A DNA stretch of 64,000 nucleotides from Arcicella rigui (GCF_034929435.1 NZ_JAYFUM010000022.1:62001-126000), one strand, 5' to 3'. Shown: positions 42,367 to 51,598, numbered from the stretch's first letter. Notes: generated by a model not told the origin, from the letters alone. A program made the numbers and translations.

Positions 42367-44139
42367 TTATTTATATCTGAAAACCTTAAAACGTATAACT
42401 TTAAACTCTTCGGTTGCTGGAAACGCAACCGCTGCCATACTTGGGTCTTTTTTAAAGCCAAAACCAGCATCTCCGCCCATACTCGTAAAAGATTCATCAC
42501 CGTTGAGCCTACGAGTTACTTTCCAAATGTCATTTTCAAAATAGCCTTCTTCCATCACTTCAATGTCCAAAAATGGCATGGCAGGATTGGGCGTTTTTGC
42601 TTTTAGTTCAATATTGAAGTATTTTCCAATAAGAATAAATTCATCTTTACCAATGTTAATGAGTATTCCACCGGCTACCTCTGGCTTTGGGTCTTTTGAA
42701 GGAAAACCCGCAAAAACCAAATTAAAATCAATAATTGTTTTGCCAATATTGGCTTGAATGGAATAATCGCCTAAGTCGAAATTGTGGATAGGCTTATTTT
42801 TATCCAATAATATTCCTGCCATTTTATCAGTACTTTGATACTTCAAAATAACATCTTTAACCTTTGAAAGTGCCTTGTAAGCAGGCGTAAATGGGTCTTC
42901 TTCTGGTGTCATATCATCAATGCCAAAAGGTGAGAAACCTATTATTTCTTGATTTCCGAATGCATACATGGCTTCAAAAGTAGCCGTACTGTTATGTCCA
43001 ATTTCAGGAATAAAAACGGCATTACCATCTCTTCTATAAGTTTCTATTACAGCATTGGCATCGGGAATATAAATATCTGGGGCAATCAAATCAATGGCAG
43101 GAGCTGCCAATCTCCAAATATCTAAGGTATGCGGTACTGGCCCACCACTTGGGTATTTGCCAGGATAGCCCAATTTTGGCTGTTTTATCCAAGCATTAAC
43201 GTACATAGGAATCGGATATTCTGATTTTCCTGCCTCGGCCACCGCACCCATAAAACGAGCGTAGTGATAGGCACTGAATAACTCTTCGGTCAAGAAACTT
43301 AAATTTTTCCAGTTGGTGGTAGTAGTATCACTTTTACCGAAGACTTCTTCCCAAATACCTTTTGTTTTACTGCCATTTGCTTTCCATATTTTCTCTAACT
43401 CTGGCTGTAATTTATTGTTTTTTAGGTAGTTGAGTACTTCTGTTGGCACTTGCGATTGGTACAATTTATCGGCTGTATAATCACGGGGTGTGTAAAATAA
43501 ACCCACCTCATTTTCGATTTGAGCCATGATAACAGTTTGCTCCTTTTGGTCAAACTCTTTGATGTGTTTCATCAAAGCTTTGAACGCACGTGCATCTGCT
43601 TTCATTGTTTCTTCACCAAAAGCAGAAAGGATTTGAAGATTTTTTCCGTTTTTATCCTTGGCATAAGGGTATTTATCCGAATCATGTTTTACCCAACTTG
43701 GCACATAAGTAGAATAGCCATTTTTCCATGTGCCAAACCACAATATGACCAATTTTAGATTTTGCTTTCGAATGCCAACAATCATACTATCCACTAAAGA
43801 AAAATCGAATTCTCCTTCCGTAGGCTCTATCAACTCCCAATAAACAGGTGCCACGACCGTATTGAGATTTTTCTTTTTCAGTTGTTCCCAGATTGGACGC
43901 ATGTAGTTCGCATTTGAAGAAGACGAATTATGTAATTCTCCGCCCAAAATCAAAAAAGGCTTTTCATTCACAATAAGTTGTTTTGAATTTCCTTTTTTTT
44001 GCAAATGAGGAATCATATTATTGTTACGCCCCACCTCGTCTAAACGGTCTTTCTTTGTCGGCATTTGGGCATTTAGCCCGCTAACAATTAAGATAAAGCC
44101 CATTATCGTTATGAATAATCTATTCTTCATTTTCAGCAT
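42367..44139 (-). CDS. Exported GH35-like beta-galactosidase family protein with DUF5597-type C-terminus
   Basis: 590 residues with signal peptide (RLFITIMGFILIVSGLNAQ). The (beta/alpha)8 domain shows PFLILGGELHNSSS, APVYWELIEPTEGEFDF, the acid/base Glu in MAQIENEVG and the nucleophile candidate Glu in VFIPEIG, the clan GH-A pattern. Residues about 430-590 match the DUF5597 beta domain that follows this barrel in many Bacteroidota. It would trim O-linked sugars from an exported substrate before uptake. It lies upstream of the deglycosidase pair, separated by 90 bases. Confidence 0.87.
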   Translation of the reverse strand: MLKMKNRLFITIMGFILIVSGLNAQMPTKKDRLDEVGRNNNMIPHLQKKGNSKQLIVNEKPFLILGGELHNSSSSNANYMRPIWEQLKKKNLNTVVAPVYWELIEPTEGEFDFSLVDSMIVGIRKQNLKLVILWFGTWKNGYSTYVPSWVKHDSDKYPYAKDKNGKNLQILSAFGEETMKADARAFKALMKHIKEFDQKEQTVIMAQIENEVGLFYTPRDYTADKLYQSQVPTEVLNYLKNNKLQPELEKIWKANGSKTKGIWEEVFGKSDTTTTNWKNLSFLTEELFSAYHYARFMGAVAEAGKSEYPIPMYVNAWIKQPKLGYPGKYPSGGPVPHTLDIWRLAAPAIDLIAPDIYIPDANAVIETYRRDGNAVFIPEIGHNSTATFEAMYAFGNQEIIGFSPFGIDDMTPEEDPFTPAYKALSKVKDVILKYQSTDKMAGILLDKNKPIHNFDLGDYSIQANIGKTIIDFNLVFAGFPSKDPKPEVAGGILINIGKDEFILIGKYFNIELKAKTPNPAMPFLDIEVMEEGYFENDIWKVTRRLNGDESFTSMGGDAGFGFKKDPSMAAVAFPATEEFKVIRFKVFRYK

Positions 44140-44147
44140 TAGTTAGA

Positions 44148-44279
44148 TTAAAATTGACATACGAATTCGCTGCCAGTTGCTACAGTTACCACTCCACTGT
44201 CGTCAAGATTCCTTTTTTTTAGGAAAAACTCTTCCTGGTAGCTACAAAGACTTACAGCACGTTTGATATTTGAACTCAT
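44148..44279 (-). pseudogene. Truncated N-terminal remnant of a third deglycosidase-alpha-like gene
   Basis: From ATG at 44279 the frame reads MSSNIKRAVSLCSYQEEFFL then KKRNLDDSGVVTVATG and stops at 44148. The intact gene at 41290 starts MSLNIKRAVSLYSYQEEYFL then KKMSLEDCIAAAAATG, so similarity covers about 37 codons without a gap. The DNA also aligns. The remaining 290 codons are missing; the GH35 gene starts 9 bases further on. It is the stub of a duplicated alpha gene left by a deletion or gene replacement. Confidence 0.85.
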
Positions 44280-44310
44280 TATTATATAACTGATTTTTAC
44301 CTACAAAGAA

Positions 44311-45480
44311 TTATTCTTTATCGAAAATGAAATTAAGTACGACCATCACCAAACAAACGACTCCAAAGATGACGAAGGCTTTTAATATATCGCCCGAAAG
44401 ACTTCTGACCGAACCCACAATAAACGGCGATGTGGAAAGGCCTAAGAAAAATCCACTACTCCACACACCCATGCCACGACCACGGTATTCGACAGGCACC
44501 GAACGCAAACCATAGGCAATCAGTACGGGAATTGCCATACCACAACCTGTTTGTTGAATAATGGCACTTATCATGGCCGAAGTTAAGTCGGTAGAAATAC
44601 CAACTCCGATTAAGCCAATACCGATAAGTGTAAACATAATTCCAAACTGAATTCGATTACTTTTAGTACCCAATAACTTAAACATAACCGCCCCAAGTGG
44701 TAGCATAAGGCTTGCCACTGCCGTGATTTTACCCACTTCTTTAGGGTCGTTGATACCTATTTTATCTAAGGCTAAAGAAAAATGTAAGGTATAAACATAG
44801 TAGAGAACCGAAGCAATGAAAGTTGTGAAGAAAACTTTGACTAAAGATTTCTTCGAAAATTGAAGCGAACCATTTTGAACATTGGCAAGCGATGAGGCTT
44901 TCTCAGTAGGCTCATAGATAAAGAAAAACGCACCAATGGGAATAAGAAGCGTAATGGCATATAACAAAAACGGATATTGCCAACCCACCGTAGCGAGTTG
45001 CCCGCTGCTATTGATAACAAAGAAACCAAATACAGGCCCAATGATGCTTTGAATCATCAACCACGTATTTCGGCGGCTTTGCTCAAAATAATCGCCTAAA
45101 AGTATATTGGCAATGGTAAGGATAAATGCTTCACCAATACCCAAAATGAGCCTTCCTGCAATTAATGCACTGAAACTTTCTACAAAAAAGGGCAAAACAC
45201 CACCGATTCCGTAAAGAATTGAGAAAATAATGAGCAATTTTCTACGACCGATTTTATCGGCCAAAAATCCTGCATACGGCGAAAACAAAGCCACACACAA
45301 ACCAGGGGCAGAAATCACGAACGGAGCCAACGTTTCGATATAAGGAACATCTTTGAAATGATTACGAAGTGTGGGCACGACGGGCATAAGTGTAATTACG
45401 GCCATCATGGGTAAAATACTAACCAAAGCAATGATGATTCCTTGTGGTATTCCTGCGGTTCGGTTTTGGGCGTTTGACAT
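44311..45480 (-). CDS. MFS transporter
   Basis: 389 residues from the ATG at 45480; the frame continues upstream only through a TTG. Twelve hydrophobic segments are visible, with the MFS loop 2-3 motif GFLADKIGRRKLLI near residues 75-88 and LILGIGEAFILT. The family exports or imports small solutes by proton coupling. Within the locus it sits between the TonB receptor and the glycosidase, so it probably carries the glycoside or its products across the inner membrane (inference). Confidence 0.93.
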   Translation of the reverse strand: MSNAQNRTAGIPQGIIIALVSILPMMAVITLMPVVPTLRNHFKDVPYIETLAPFVISAPGLCVALFSPYAGFLADKIGRRKLLIIFSILYGIGGVLPFFVESFSALIAGRLILGIGEAFILTIANILLGDYFEQSRRNTWLMIQSIIGPVFGFFVINSSGQLATVGWQYPFLLYAITLLIPIGAFFFIYEPTEKASSLANVQNGSLQFSKKSLVKVFFTTFIASVLYYVYTLHFSLALDKIGINDPKEVGKITAVASLMLPLGAVMFKLLGTKSNRIQFGIMFTLIGIGLIGVGISTDLTSAMISAIIQQTGCGMAIPVLIAYGLRSVPVEYRGRGMGVWSSGFFLGLSTSPFIVGSVRSLSGDILKAFVIFGVVCLVMVVLNFIFDKE

Positions 45481-45542
45481 TGTTTTTATCAATTAAGGTT
45501 GTTTATTAATGGGGAGAAGCATAAACTTCTCCCCTATTTTTA

Positions 45543-47984
45543 TTACAGATGGAGGTTCAACTGAGCCCCAATTAATCTTGGCGAGCCAAATATCCAGTTA
45601 TAAATATTGATAGTACCACCATTAAAACTTGAATAAGTGATGATACGATTATCTTCAAGATTTTGGGCAAATACGCCTATATCAAACTTTCCTCCTTGGG
45701 TTGTGTAAGTCAAGTTGATGTCTGTTTTTGTATAAGCCTTTTGCTTATCCATGGCATAATTGAAAGCGGTGGTATAATAATCCGACTTAAACAAAGTTTG
45801 AATACCTGCGTTTAAAATGCCTTTTCCTATTTTGAAATCGTGGTTATAGCCTGCCGTGAGGGTCCATTTAGGTGCCATAGGTGCTACGTTTCCCGCAAGA
45901 TTTCTTTCAATTACTGCTGCACCTACTCTATTAGCTACAGTTTTTAGGTCATCGTATTTCGCATCCAAAAAGTTCACAGAAAATCTAAATCTATTGGCTC
46001 TCGTTGCAACATATTCTCCATCTATTTCTAAACCTTTTACAGTACTAACTCCCGCATTTTGGATAGCGCCACCGATGGCAGTCGAGATAAAAATAGTCAC
46101 TTGTTGGTCTTTATAGTCATAGTGGAAAGCCGAAGCATTCAAACGTAATTTGTTATTAGCAAACTTATTTTTAGTACCTATTTCGTATGCCACCAAGCTC
46201 TCTGGATTATACTGACCTAAATTATCGAATCCTCCGGCTTTATAACCCGTACTTACTTTTGCAAACAACATTTTATTGGCATCTATTTTATACTCCAATC
46301 CAGCCAACCAAGTAGTCTTGTTCCAACTGCCTTCGGTCGGGATTCCCTCAAATGGTTTCATACCTGCCTGCGTAGGAGAAGTAGGCACATTTGGGTAGAA
46401 AAATCGAATAATAGAAGGTGGACCAAAAGGTGCCGATGCCAAGTTTCCCCCACCTAAAACCTTTTTGTCAGAAGTATTTCTGATACCAAGTGTAAAGCCC
46501 AATTTCTCATTGACATTATAAGTGGCTTGCCCAAAAATGGCTGATGTTTTTGAATTTACATCTCTGATGAAGAAGTTTAGAAAAGGAACTTGTCCACCAA
46601 ATGCCCCTGCTGCCGAAACCAATAATAGCCCACGAGCGGTATTTTGGTCTTCATCACCATAAAAACCTCCCACCTGCCAGCTCAATTTAGCTGTTTCGCC
46701 ATTTAATCTTAGTTCATGGCTTTGCGTTGATGATGCAATGTCGTTATGAAAACTATTGGTTTCTGGTACATAGCCATTAAGAGGCTGATAGCCAGTCATA
46801 GCTACTTTACGATAACCTGCGGTATAGCTTAAAATTGCTTTGCCAAAATTGTAGGCGATTTTTCCCCTGATAGCCGATTGGTCTATTTTCATAAAACCAG
46901 CCGTTGCAACGGGGTAATCATTTGGTAAAGGGGTTGTCCAAGCAATAGGTTCTTTATCTTTTAATTCAGTAATATTGGCCATCGGAACACCATATTGCGA
47001 AGGTGCTTGTTGGTCTATTTTACTAATTTCGCCCGCTACATACATGGACAACGCTTTGGTCGGATTTATAGTCAAGCCCAAACGAGCTGCCCACATATTT
47101 CCGTTATCAATTTTTCCCACTGCACCTCCGTCACGGTAGCCATCGTGCTTATTCAATATACCCGCCGCACGTACCGCTACAATTTTTCCTAAAGGAAGAT
47201 TCACCATTCCGTTCAGTTTCAAGGAATTGTAATTTCCATAACTTAGCCCCAAATCTGCTTCACGAGTTTGAGTAGGTTTTTTAGCAATGATATTTACTGC
47301 TCCAGCGGTAGCATTACGTCCATAGAGTGTACCTTGTGGTCCTTTCAAGACTTCAACACGGTCGAGGTCAAACAATGCAGCGTTTAGGGCTACGGGTCTA
47401 TTAATGTACTCACCGTCGATTCCAACCGTAACAGCTTGGTCTGAAAGTTCGGCAGCACCTTGGTTACTTCCCACACCACGAACATTAATTTGATTAAAAA
47501 TGGTATTCGTGACAATATTCAAACTCGGAGCAATGGCTTGCAGTTGAACTAAATCTGTAATACCCTGTTTTTGTATAGCCTTGCCCGTAACCAAGTCGAG
47601 GGTAATAGGTACTCGCTGTGCCGAAACCGAACGGTTTTCTGCCGTTACGACTACTTCTTCGAGGCTTTCGGTTGCTTCTTTCAAGGTAATATCTAATTGC
47701 TTTTTATCGCCAACAGCTACTTCTTGTAATTCGTAGCCTACAAAAGAGAAAATAAGCGTTTGGTTTTTTCGTGCCTCAATCACATATTTTCCGTCTTTAT
47801 CGGTTGTTGTTCCTTTGGTTGTGCCTTTGATGGCAATGCTTACCCCCGATAGTTTTTCACCATTTGTTGTTCTGACGCTTCCACTAATACTCTGGGCAAA
47901 TGACTGAGCAAATGAAAGCAGTATTATGATGACCGAATAAAAAGTTTTAGCTCTCGGATAGCTAAAAATAAAATTTTTTTTCAT
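45543..47984 (-). CDS. TonB-dependent outer-membrane receptor
   Basis: 813 residues. Signal peptide (VIIILLSFAQSFAQS), then a carboxypeptidase-D-like domain (about 32-112: ISGSVRTTNGEKLSGVSIAIKGTT), a plug (about 120-230: VQLQAIAPSLNIV, RVEVLKGPQGTLYGRNATAGAVNI) and a 22-strand barrel ending in an aromatic-terminal strand. It is shorter than SusC proteins and has no SusD neighbour, resembling receptors for siderophores, small glycosides or aromatics. It is the first gene of the minus-strand sugar cluster, with a possible promoter at 48091-48098 and a leader hairpin. Confidence 0.94.
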   Translation of the reverse strand: MKKNFIFSYPRAKTFYSVIIILLSFAQSFAQSISGSVRTTNGEKLSGVSIAIKGTTKGTTTDKDGKYVIEARKNQTLIFSFVGYELQEVAVGDKKQLDITLKEATESLEEVVVTAENRSVSAQRVPITLDLVTGKAIQKQGITDLVQLQAIAPSLNIVTNTIFNQINVRGVGSNQGAAELSDQAVTVGIDGEYINRPVALNAALFDLDRVEVLKGPQGTLYGRNATAGAVNIIAKKPTQTREADLGLSYGNYNSLKLNGMVNLPLGKIVAVRAAGILNKHDGYRDGGAVGKIDNGNMWAARLGLTINPTKALSMYVAGEISKIDQQAPSQYGVPMANITELKDKEPIAWTTPLPNDYPVATAGFMKIDQSAIRGKIAYNFGKAILSYTAGYRKVAMTGYQPLNGYVPETNSFHNDIASSTQSHELRLNGETAKLSWQVGGFYGDEDQNTARGLLLVSAAGAFGGQVPFLNFFIRDVNSKTSAIFGQATYNVNEKLGFTLGIRNTSDKKVLGGGNLASAPFGPPSIIRFFYPNVPTSPTQAGMKPFEGIPTEGSWNKTTWLAGLEYKIDANKMLFAKVSTGYKAGGFDNLGQYNPESLVAYEIGTKNKFANNKLRLNASAFHYDYKDQQVTIFISTAIGGAIQNAGVSTVKGLEIDGEYVATRANRFRFSVNFLDAKYDDLKTVANRVGAAVIERNLAGNVAPMAPKWTLTAGYNHDFKIGKGILNAGIQTLFKSDYYTTAFNYAMDKQKAYTKTDINLTYTTQGGKFDIGVFAQNLEDNRIITYSSFNGGTINIYNWIFGSPRLIGAQLNLHL

Positions 47985-48027
47985 AGTTTGGGCTGTTTTT
48001 GAATTTTAGCGAGTTTGAAAATCATCC

Positions 48028-48098
48028 AAAGCCGACTCTATTACCAGTAGAGTTGGCTTTTTTATTGAATAATTGCAATAATTTGTTAAACAAAATTA
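48028..48098 (-). promoter_or_regulatory. Promoter element and leader hairpin of the receptor gene
   Basis: On the minus strand TAATTTTG (48091-48098) fits TAnnTTTG. The predicted leader of about 100 bases contains AAAGCC.ACTCTA / TAGAGT.GGCTTT (48028-48040 and 48048-48060). The hairpin lacks a downstream T run on the minus strand but has one on the plus strand, so it may instead end plus-strand transcripts. Confidence 0.4.
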
Positions 48099-48200
48099 AT
48101 ATTGGTATAGTATAATTTTTTATCAATATTGTATCAATGTTATACATAATCAATCATTCATACTTAATTGATAAAATATTATCCTAAAATAATCTACAAA

Positions 48201-48228
48201 AAAAGAGTTGTTCAATACGAACAACTCT
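48201..48228 (-). terminator. Terminator of the decayed araC gene
   Basis: On the minus strand AGAGTTGTTC, loop GTATT, GAACAACTCT then a T run. It follows the pseudogene stop at 48260 and would still insulate the receptor promoter. Confidence 0.85.
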
Positions 48229-48259
48229 CTTGGAATGGGAACGAAAGCAAATGTTAAAC

Positions 48260-48470
48260 TTAAAAGGAGTGCCGATACTCTGAGGGTTTTATACCTGTTT
48301 GGGCTTTAAAAAATCGGGCAAAATCACTCAATTCATTTTTATCAATTGGCTTCGAGCAAAAGTATTTCCTTGAGTTAATCATGGGCTGTTTGCTTAACAC
48401 ATTTGCTAAAATGATTGGATGAAATTGCCGATAGTTCGACATAATCGGTGATTGTATTTTATAAACGTGG
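48260..48470 (-). pseudogene. Decayed AraC-family regulator, paralogue of the gene at 30321
   Basis: Reverse-strand fragments in two frames match the C-terminal DNA-binding half of the regulator at 30321: ITDYVELSAISSNHFSKCVK (against TTDYAEMMAISPNHLNKCVK), HD*LKEILLLEAN with an internal stop, then NELSDFARFFKAQTGIKPSEYR (against NEISDFGRFFKAQTGMTPSEYR). About 15 codons between the two blocks and the whole sensor domain are missing. It still has an intact terminator. Confidence 0.85.
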
Positions 48471-48657
48471 ATTGTAATTGTATAGCTATTGGGTAAGCCA
48501 AAACGAAATTAAAATACCAGCGACATGAAGTAAAAAATCAATCAAACTTACTTTATGAAGTAGTCTGCTTATGACTGATAAAAATGAATTGTTTGTACAA
48601 AATGCACTGAATCATATAGGCTTCTAAAAATTTGATTTAAACGAAAAAATCCATCAA

Positions 48658-49428
48658 ATGAATAATTTTAAAAATTTTGACCTTAGTGGAAAAATCGCTT
48701 TGGTGACAGGTTGTAACAAAGGTATTGGGCGAGGGATGGCTCTTGGTTTGGCTGAAGCTGGTGCAGATATTATTGGAGTTGCTGGCTCTTTGGAACTTTC
48801 AGGAAGTATCATCGAACAAGAAGTGAAGGCTTTAGGACGAAATTTTAAAGCCTATCAGGCTGATTTATCCAATCGTGAGAAGGTTTATGAATTTATTCAA
48901 CAAGTAAAAGCCGAAAATCCTAAAGTAGATATTTTGCTGAATAATGCAGGAATTATCAAAAGAAATCCTGCTGCCGAACATTCAGATGAGTACTGGGACA
49001 GTGTTTTGAGCATCAATTTAGATACGCCATTTCTTTTGGCACGTGAATTCGGAAAAGACATGATTGCACAAGGAAGTGGGAAAATCATTTTTACTTGTTC
49101 ATTATTAAGTTTTCAAGGAGGTATCAACGTGCCGGGCTACGCTGCCTCGAAAGGTGCTTTGGCGAGTTTAGTAAAAGCCTTGGCAAACGAATGGGCTGGC
49201 AAAGGTGTAAATGTAAATGGAATTGCTCCCGGTTATATTGCCACAGACAACACCGAAGCTTTACGCAACGACCCCGAAAGAAGTACTGCTATTTTGAGTC
49301 GTATTCCTGCTAATCGTTGGGGTGAGCCACAAGACTTCAAAGGCCCAGTGGTTTTCTTAGCTTCCGAAGCTTCAAATTATGTGCATGGCACAATCTTAAC
49401 AGTTGATGGTGGTTGGATGGGGAGATAA
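48658..49428 (+). CDS. kduD: KduD-like short-chain dehydrogenase (2-dehydro-3-deoxy-D-gluconate 5-dehydrogenase)
   Basis: 256 residues, classical SDR. NAD motif ALVTGCNKGIGRGMA (TGxxxGIG), NNAG at about residue 95, catalytic Ser in TCSLLSFQGG and YAASK (Tyr-x3-Lys). The stretch LSFQGGINVPGYAASKGALASLVKALANEWAGKGVNVNGIAPGY closely follows KduD enzymes, as does the C-terminal VDGGWMGR. KduD reduces or oxidises keto-deoxy-gluconates in uronate catabolism. It diverges from the sugar cluster and may act on its keto-sugar product; the substrate is not certain. Confidence 0.85.
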   Translation: MNNFKNFDLSGKIALVTGCNKGIGRGMALGLAEAGADIIGVAGSLELSGSIIEQEVKALGRNFKAYQADLSNREKVYEFIQQVKAENPKVDILLNNAGIIKRNPAAEHSDEYWDSVLSINLDTPFLLAREFGKDMIAQGSGKIIFTCSLLSFQGGINVPGYAASKGALASLVKALANEWAGKGVNVNGIAPGYIATDNTEALRNDPERSTAILSRIPANRWGEPQDFKGPVVFLASEASNYVHGTILTVDGGWMGR

Positions 49429-49631
49429 GTATGAGTGCCGAATTATGAATGCTGAATTAATTGTGAACGAAAGGGTTAAGGCAATTTTGTATTTGGGAAT
49501 TTGGATGAATACTTTCACTAAAAACGTTTTTGTAAAGCTAAAAACTGAAAAAAATCCTTTAATAATCCTAATTCGCAATTCAGCCTTGATGCTTAAATAA
49601 TGGTTTTAGAGAAGTTCTTTTTGTTTTTCAT

Positions 49632-49667
49632 AAGGCTGAAAATTCGGTTTTCAGCCTTATTTTTTTT
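49632..49667. terminator. Bidirectional terminator
   Basis: AAGGCTGAAAA, loop TTCGG, TTTTCAGCCTT, followed by a long T run on the plus strand. It overlaps the stop codon of the leftward gene at 49657 and would mainly end rightward kduD transcripts. Confidence 0.88.
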
Positions 49668-50193
49668 GAAAACTAAAAATCTTTACGGCGTTACCTTTAT
49701 CAACAATTTTCAGAAGAGTAAAACCGAATTGTATAACAAAATCTATCAGTACAGGTTCACGATAGAGTGCTTTTAAACAACCTTCATGAATTTCGCCTTC
49801 GTAGCTTGCCAATTGTTCTTCTATAAAAAGTATGCCTTGTGGTTTCAAGATGTTGGCAATGTCTTGAAGCATAGCATCAGGAAATGAAAATTCATGAAAA
49901 CTATTGAGGATAAGTACTTTGTCGAAAGTATGATAGGGGAGTTTGGTTTGGTATTCTGTGCCGATGACGGAGAAAAATTTTCCTGAAATTGCTCTCTTGA
50001 GGAATTTTTCATAAAAAGTAATTCCTGCCTCAATTTCTTCTTGATTACACAGATTTTCGTCGATGTCTTGTAAATAAAATGTAAGGTTTTCGACCTGAGA
50101 GGCGAAGTAAATTTCCCAAACGCCACCACTCGCACCAATAGACGCTACTACTTCATTAGGCTTAAATGCGAATGTTTTGAATGATTTCTCCAT
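49657..50193 (-). CDS. Class I SAM-dependent methyltransferase-like protein
   Basis: 178 residues. Motif I reads VVASIGASGGVWEIYFA (residues about 15-31), followed by the acidic end of strand 2 in LTFYLQDIDENLC and motif IV-like VLILNSFHEFSFPDAM. KPQGILFIEEQ is the usual post-motif strand. These fit a Rossmann methyltransferase, though the glycine loop is unusual (GASGG rather than GxGxG). The methyl acceptor is unknown. Single gene, probably expressed from a promoter beyond the terminator at 50194. Confidence 0.75.
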   Translation of the reverse strand: MEKSFKTFAFKPNEVVASIGASGGVWEIYFASQVENLTFYLQDIDENLCNQEEIEAGITFYEKFLKRAISGKFFSVIGTEYQTKLPYHTFDKVLILNSFHEFSFPDAMLQDIANILKPQGILFIEEQLASYEGEIHEGCLKALYREPVLIDFVIQFGFTLLKIVDKGNAVKIFSFQKK

Positions 50194-50222
50194 AAAAAAA
50201 CCCTTTCATAGAGAAAGGGTAA
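50194..50222 (-). terminator. Rho-independent terminator
   Basis: On the minus strand ACCCTTTC, loop TCTAT, GAAAGGGT, then seven Ts reaching the ATG of the next gene. It ends the coiled-coil protein gene at 50239, 16 bases after its stop. Confidence 0.88.
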
Positions 50223-50238
50223 ATTTTCAATTTGAATA

Positions 50239-51192
50239 TTATTTGATGGCAAAATGTCCTTCTCCAATTTTAAAACCTTCGCAGTACAATTCAATTTCAT
50301 ACTGCCCGACTTGGTATTGAATTCCCGTGCCTTTGGCGTAAACGATCTCTACACTTTGTCCTTTTCGCTGAAAAGTAATGTCTTTTTTAATGGTATAAAC
50401 GGATTCTTTTCCCATCAAATCAAAATTGCCAGAGCCAACATTCGAGTCGTACAGAATACTTCCTTTTGGGTCAATTACTCTTATAAAAATAGATTTATTA
50501 TCTTCTTTAGCAATGGCGTTCGGCAAAAGTTGAAAAGCAATTTTCATTTTATCTACTTTTGCCACACGAAATAAACCACCTTTTCGCTCCTTATTTTTAC
50601 TTGAAACAGCAATAGCTTGTACCATTTGAGCCTGCAAAGCCGCACCTTTGTTCACGGTAGCCGTAAGTTCAAGGTTTTTCTGGTAATAATTATCAAGCGA
50701 ATCGCTGAGTACTTGTCTAAAGTATTTTAGTTGTGCATTTTCAGTCAATAGACTGGCATTTTCAGAAGCCAATAATTTAGTGTTATCTGCCAGTCTTACA
50801 TTTTCCTTTTTTAAATGCGAAAGCTCAGTATTTTTAGCTTGAATCAAGCGAAGATATTCTGCAATTTTATTTTCGTAACGAGTGGTTGAAAAAATACTGT
50901 CTTTTTTCAGCTGAATTCTGTCGAGTTCTAATTGTTTTTTTGCTGCCAGTAAATCATCCACTTGTCCGCCCAATGATTTTATCTGGGCGATTTTGGTGTC
51001 TAATTGTAAACTCAATGAATCTAAGCGAATTTTTGTGAGGGTTAAAGCCTGTACTTTATTCGTAATTTCAATTTTTTGTTCTTCTTTTACTGTATTTGCA
51101 TTCTTTAAATAATAACCAAGTACACACACTGTTACTGCCAAAAAACCTGTCGTAATCTTCCAAATACCACTACTTTGTGTTGTCTCTTCCAT
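50239..51192 (-). CDS. Single-pass membrane protein with long coiled coil
   Basis: 317 residues. One transmembrane helix near 11-29 (WKITTGFLAVTVCVLGYYL), then a long heptad-rich coiled coil (about 35-185: IRLDSLSLQLDTKIAQIKSL; LSHLKKENVRLADNTKLLAS) and a beta-rich C-terminal domain (about 205-317: MKIAFQLLPNAI, SIFIRVIDPKGSILYDSN, YEIELYCEGFKIGEGHFAI). The topology suggests a periplasmic stalk and head domain. The family is not recognised by name. Monocistronic, closed by the terminator at 50194-50222. Confidence 0.82.
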   Translation of the reverse strand: MEETTQSSGIWKITTGFLAVTVCVLGYYLKNANTVKEEQKIEITNKVQALTLTKIRLDSLSLQLDTKIAQIKSLGGQVDDLLAAKKQLELDRIQLKKDSIFSTTRYENKIAEYLRLIQAKNTELSHLKKENVRLADNTKLLASENASLLTENAQLKYFRQVLSDSLDNYYQKNLELTATVNKGAALQAQMVQAIAVSSKNKERKGGLFRVAKVDKMKIAFQLLPNAIAKEDNKSIFIRVIDPKGSILYDSNVGSGNFDLMGKESVYTIKKDITFQRKGQSVEIVYAKGTGIQYQVGQYEIELYCEGFKIGEGHFAIK

Positions 51193-51598
51193 ATACTATT
51201 TTTATTTAGGGTATTTACAAGTGATTCGCTATTTCCATTTTTTTTAGCCGAATTTAATCATTACGACTGGAATTTGAAATTATTAAAGTAAACTTACTTC
51301 ATTAAATTTTCATAAATTTCTCCAATATTTATGAATTGTTTATGCTGATTTATAGCAATCTGAATGATATTTTTTGCATAAAAAATGAAACATTTTGCCT
51401 AATGTAATGTCAATTTTATAACAATTATCTGAAACATTTTATTAGAATAAGCAAAATTACCTTTGTTTTTGGTAGAAATAAAGCTATTAAATCATTATAA
51501 AATATTAATAAAGAAGTTTTTAAAATAACTTTGTTCATTCGTGACATTGTATTTTTAATTTAATCATTAAATGCGGGCGGCAAGCCGTTTTCATCATT
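51193..51598. other. Intergenic region upstream of nadB with a -7 element
   Basis: About 400 AT-rich bases between divergent genes. TAACTTTG at 51526-51533 fits the Bacteroidota -7 consensus, 66 bases before the nadB start. A small GC-rich stem (GCGGCAAGCCG) lies at about 51578-51588 in the leader. No other feature was seen. Confidence 0.45.

Noticed and set aside
45543..47984. SusC assignment for the cluster receptor
   Set aside because: At 813 residues it is shorter than SusC and has no SusD partner, so it was called a general TonB-dependent receptor.
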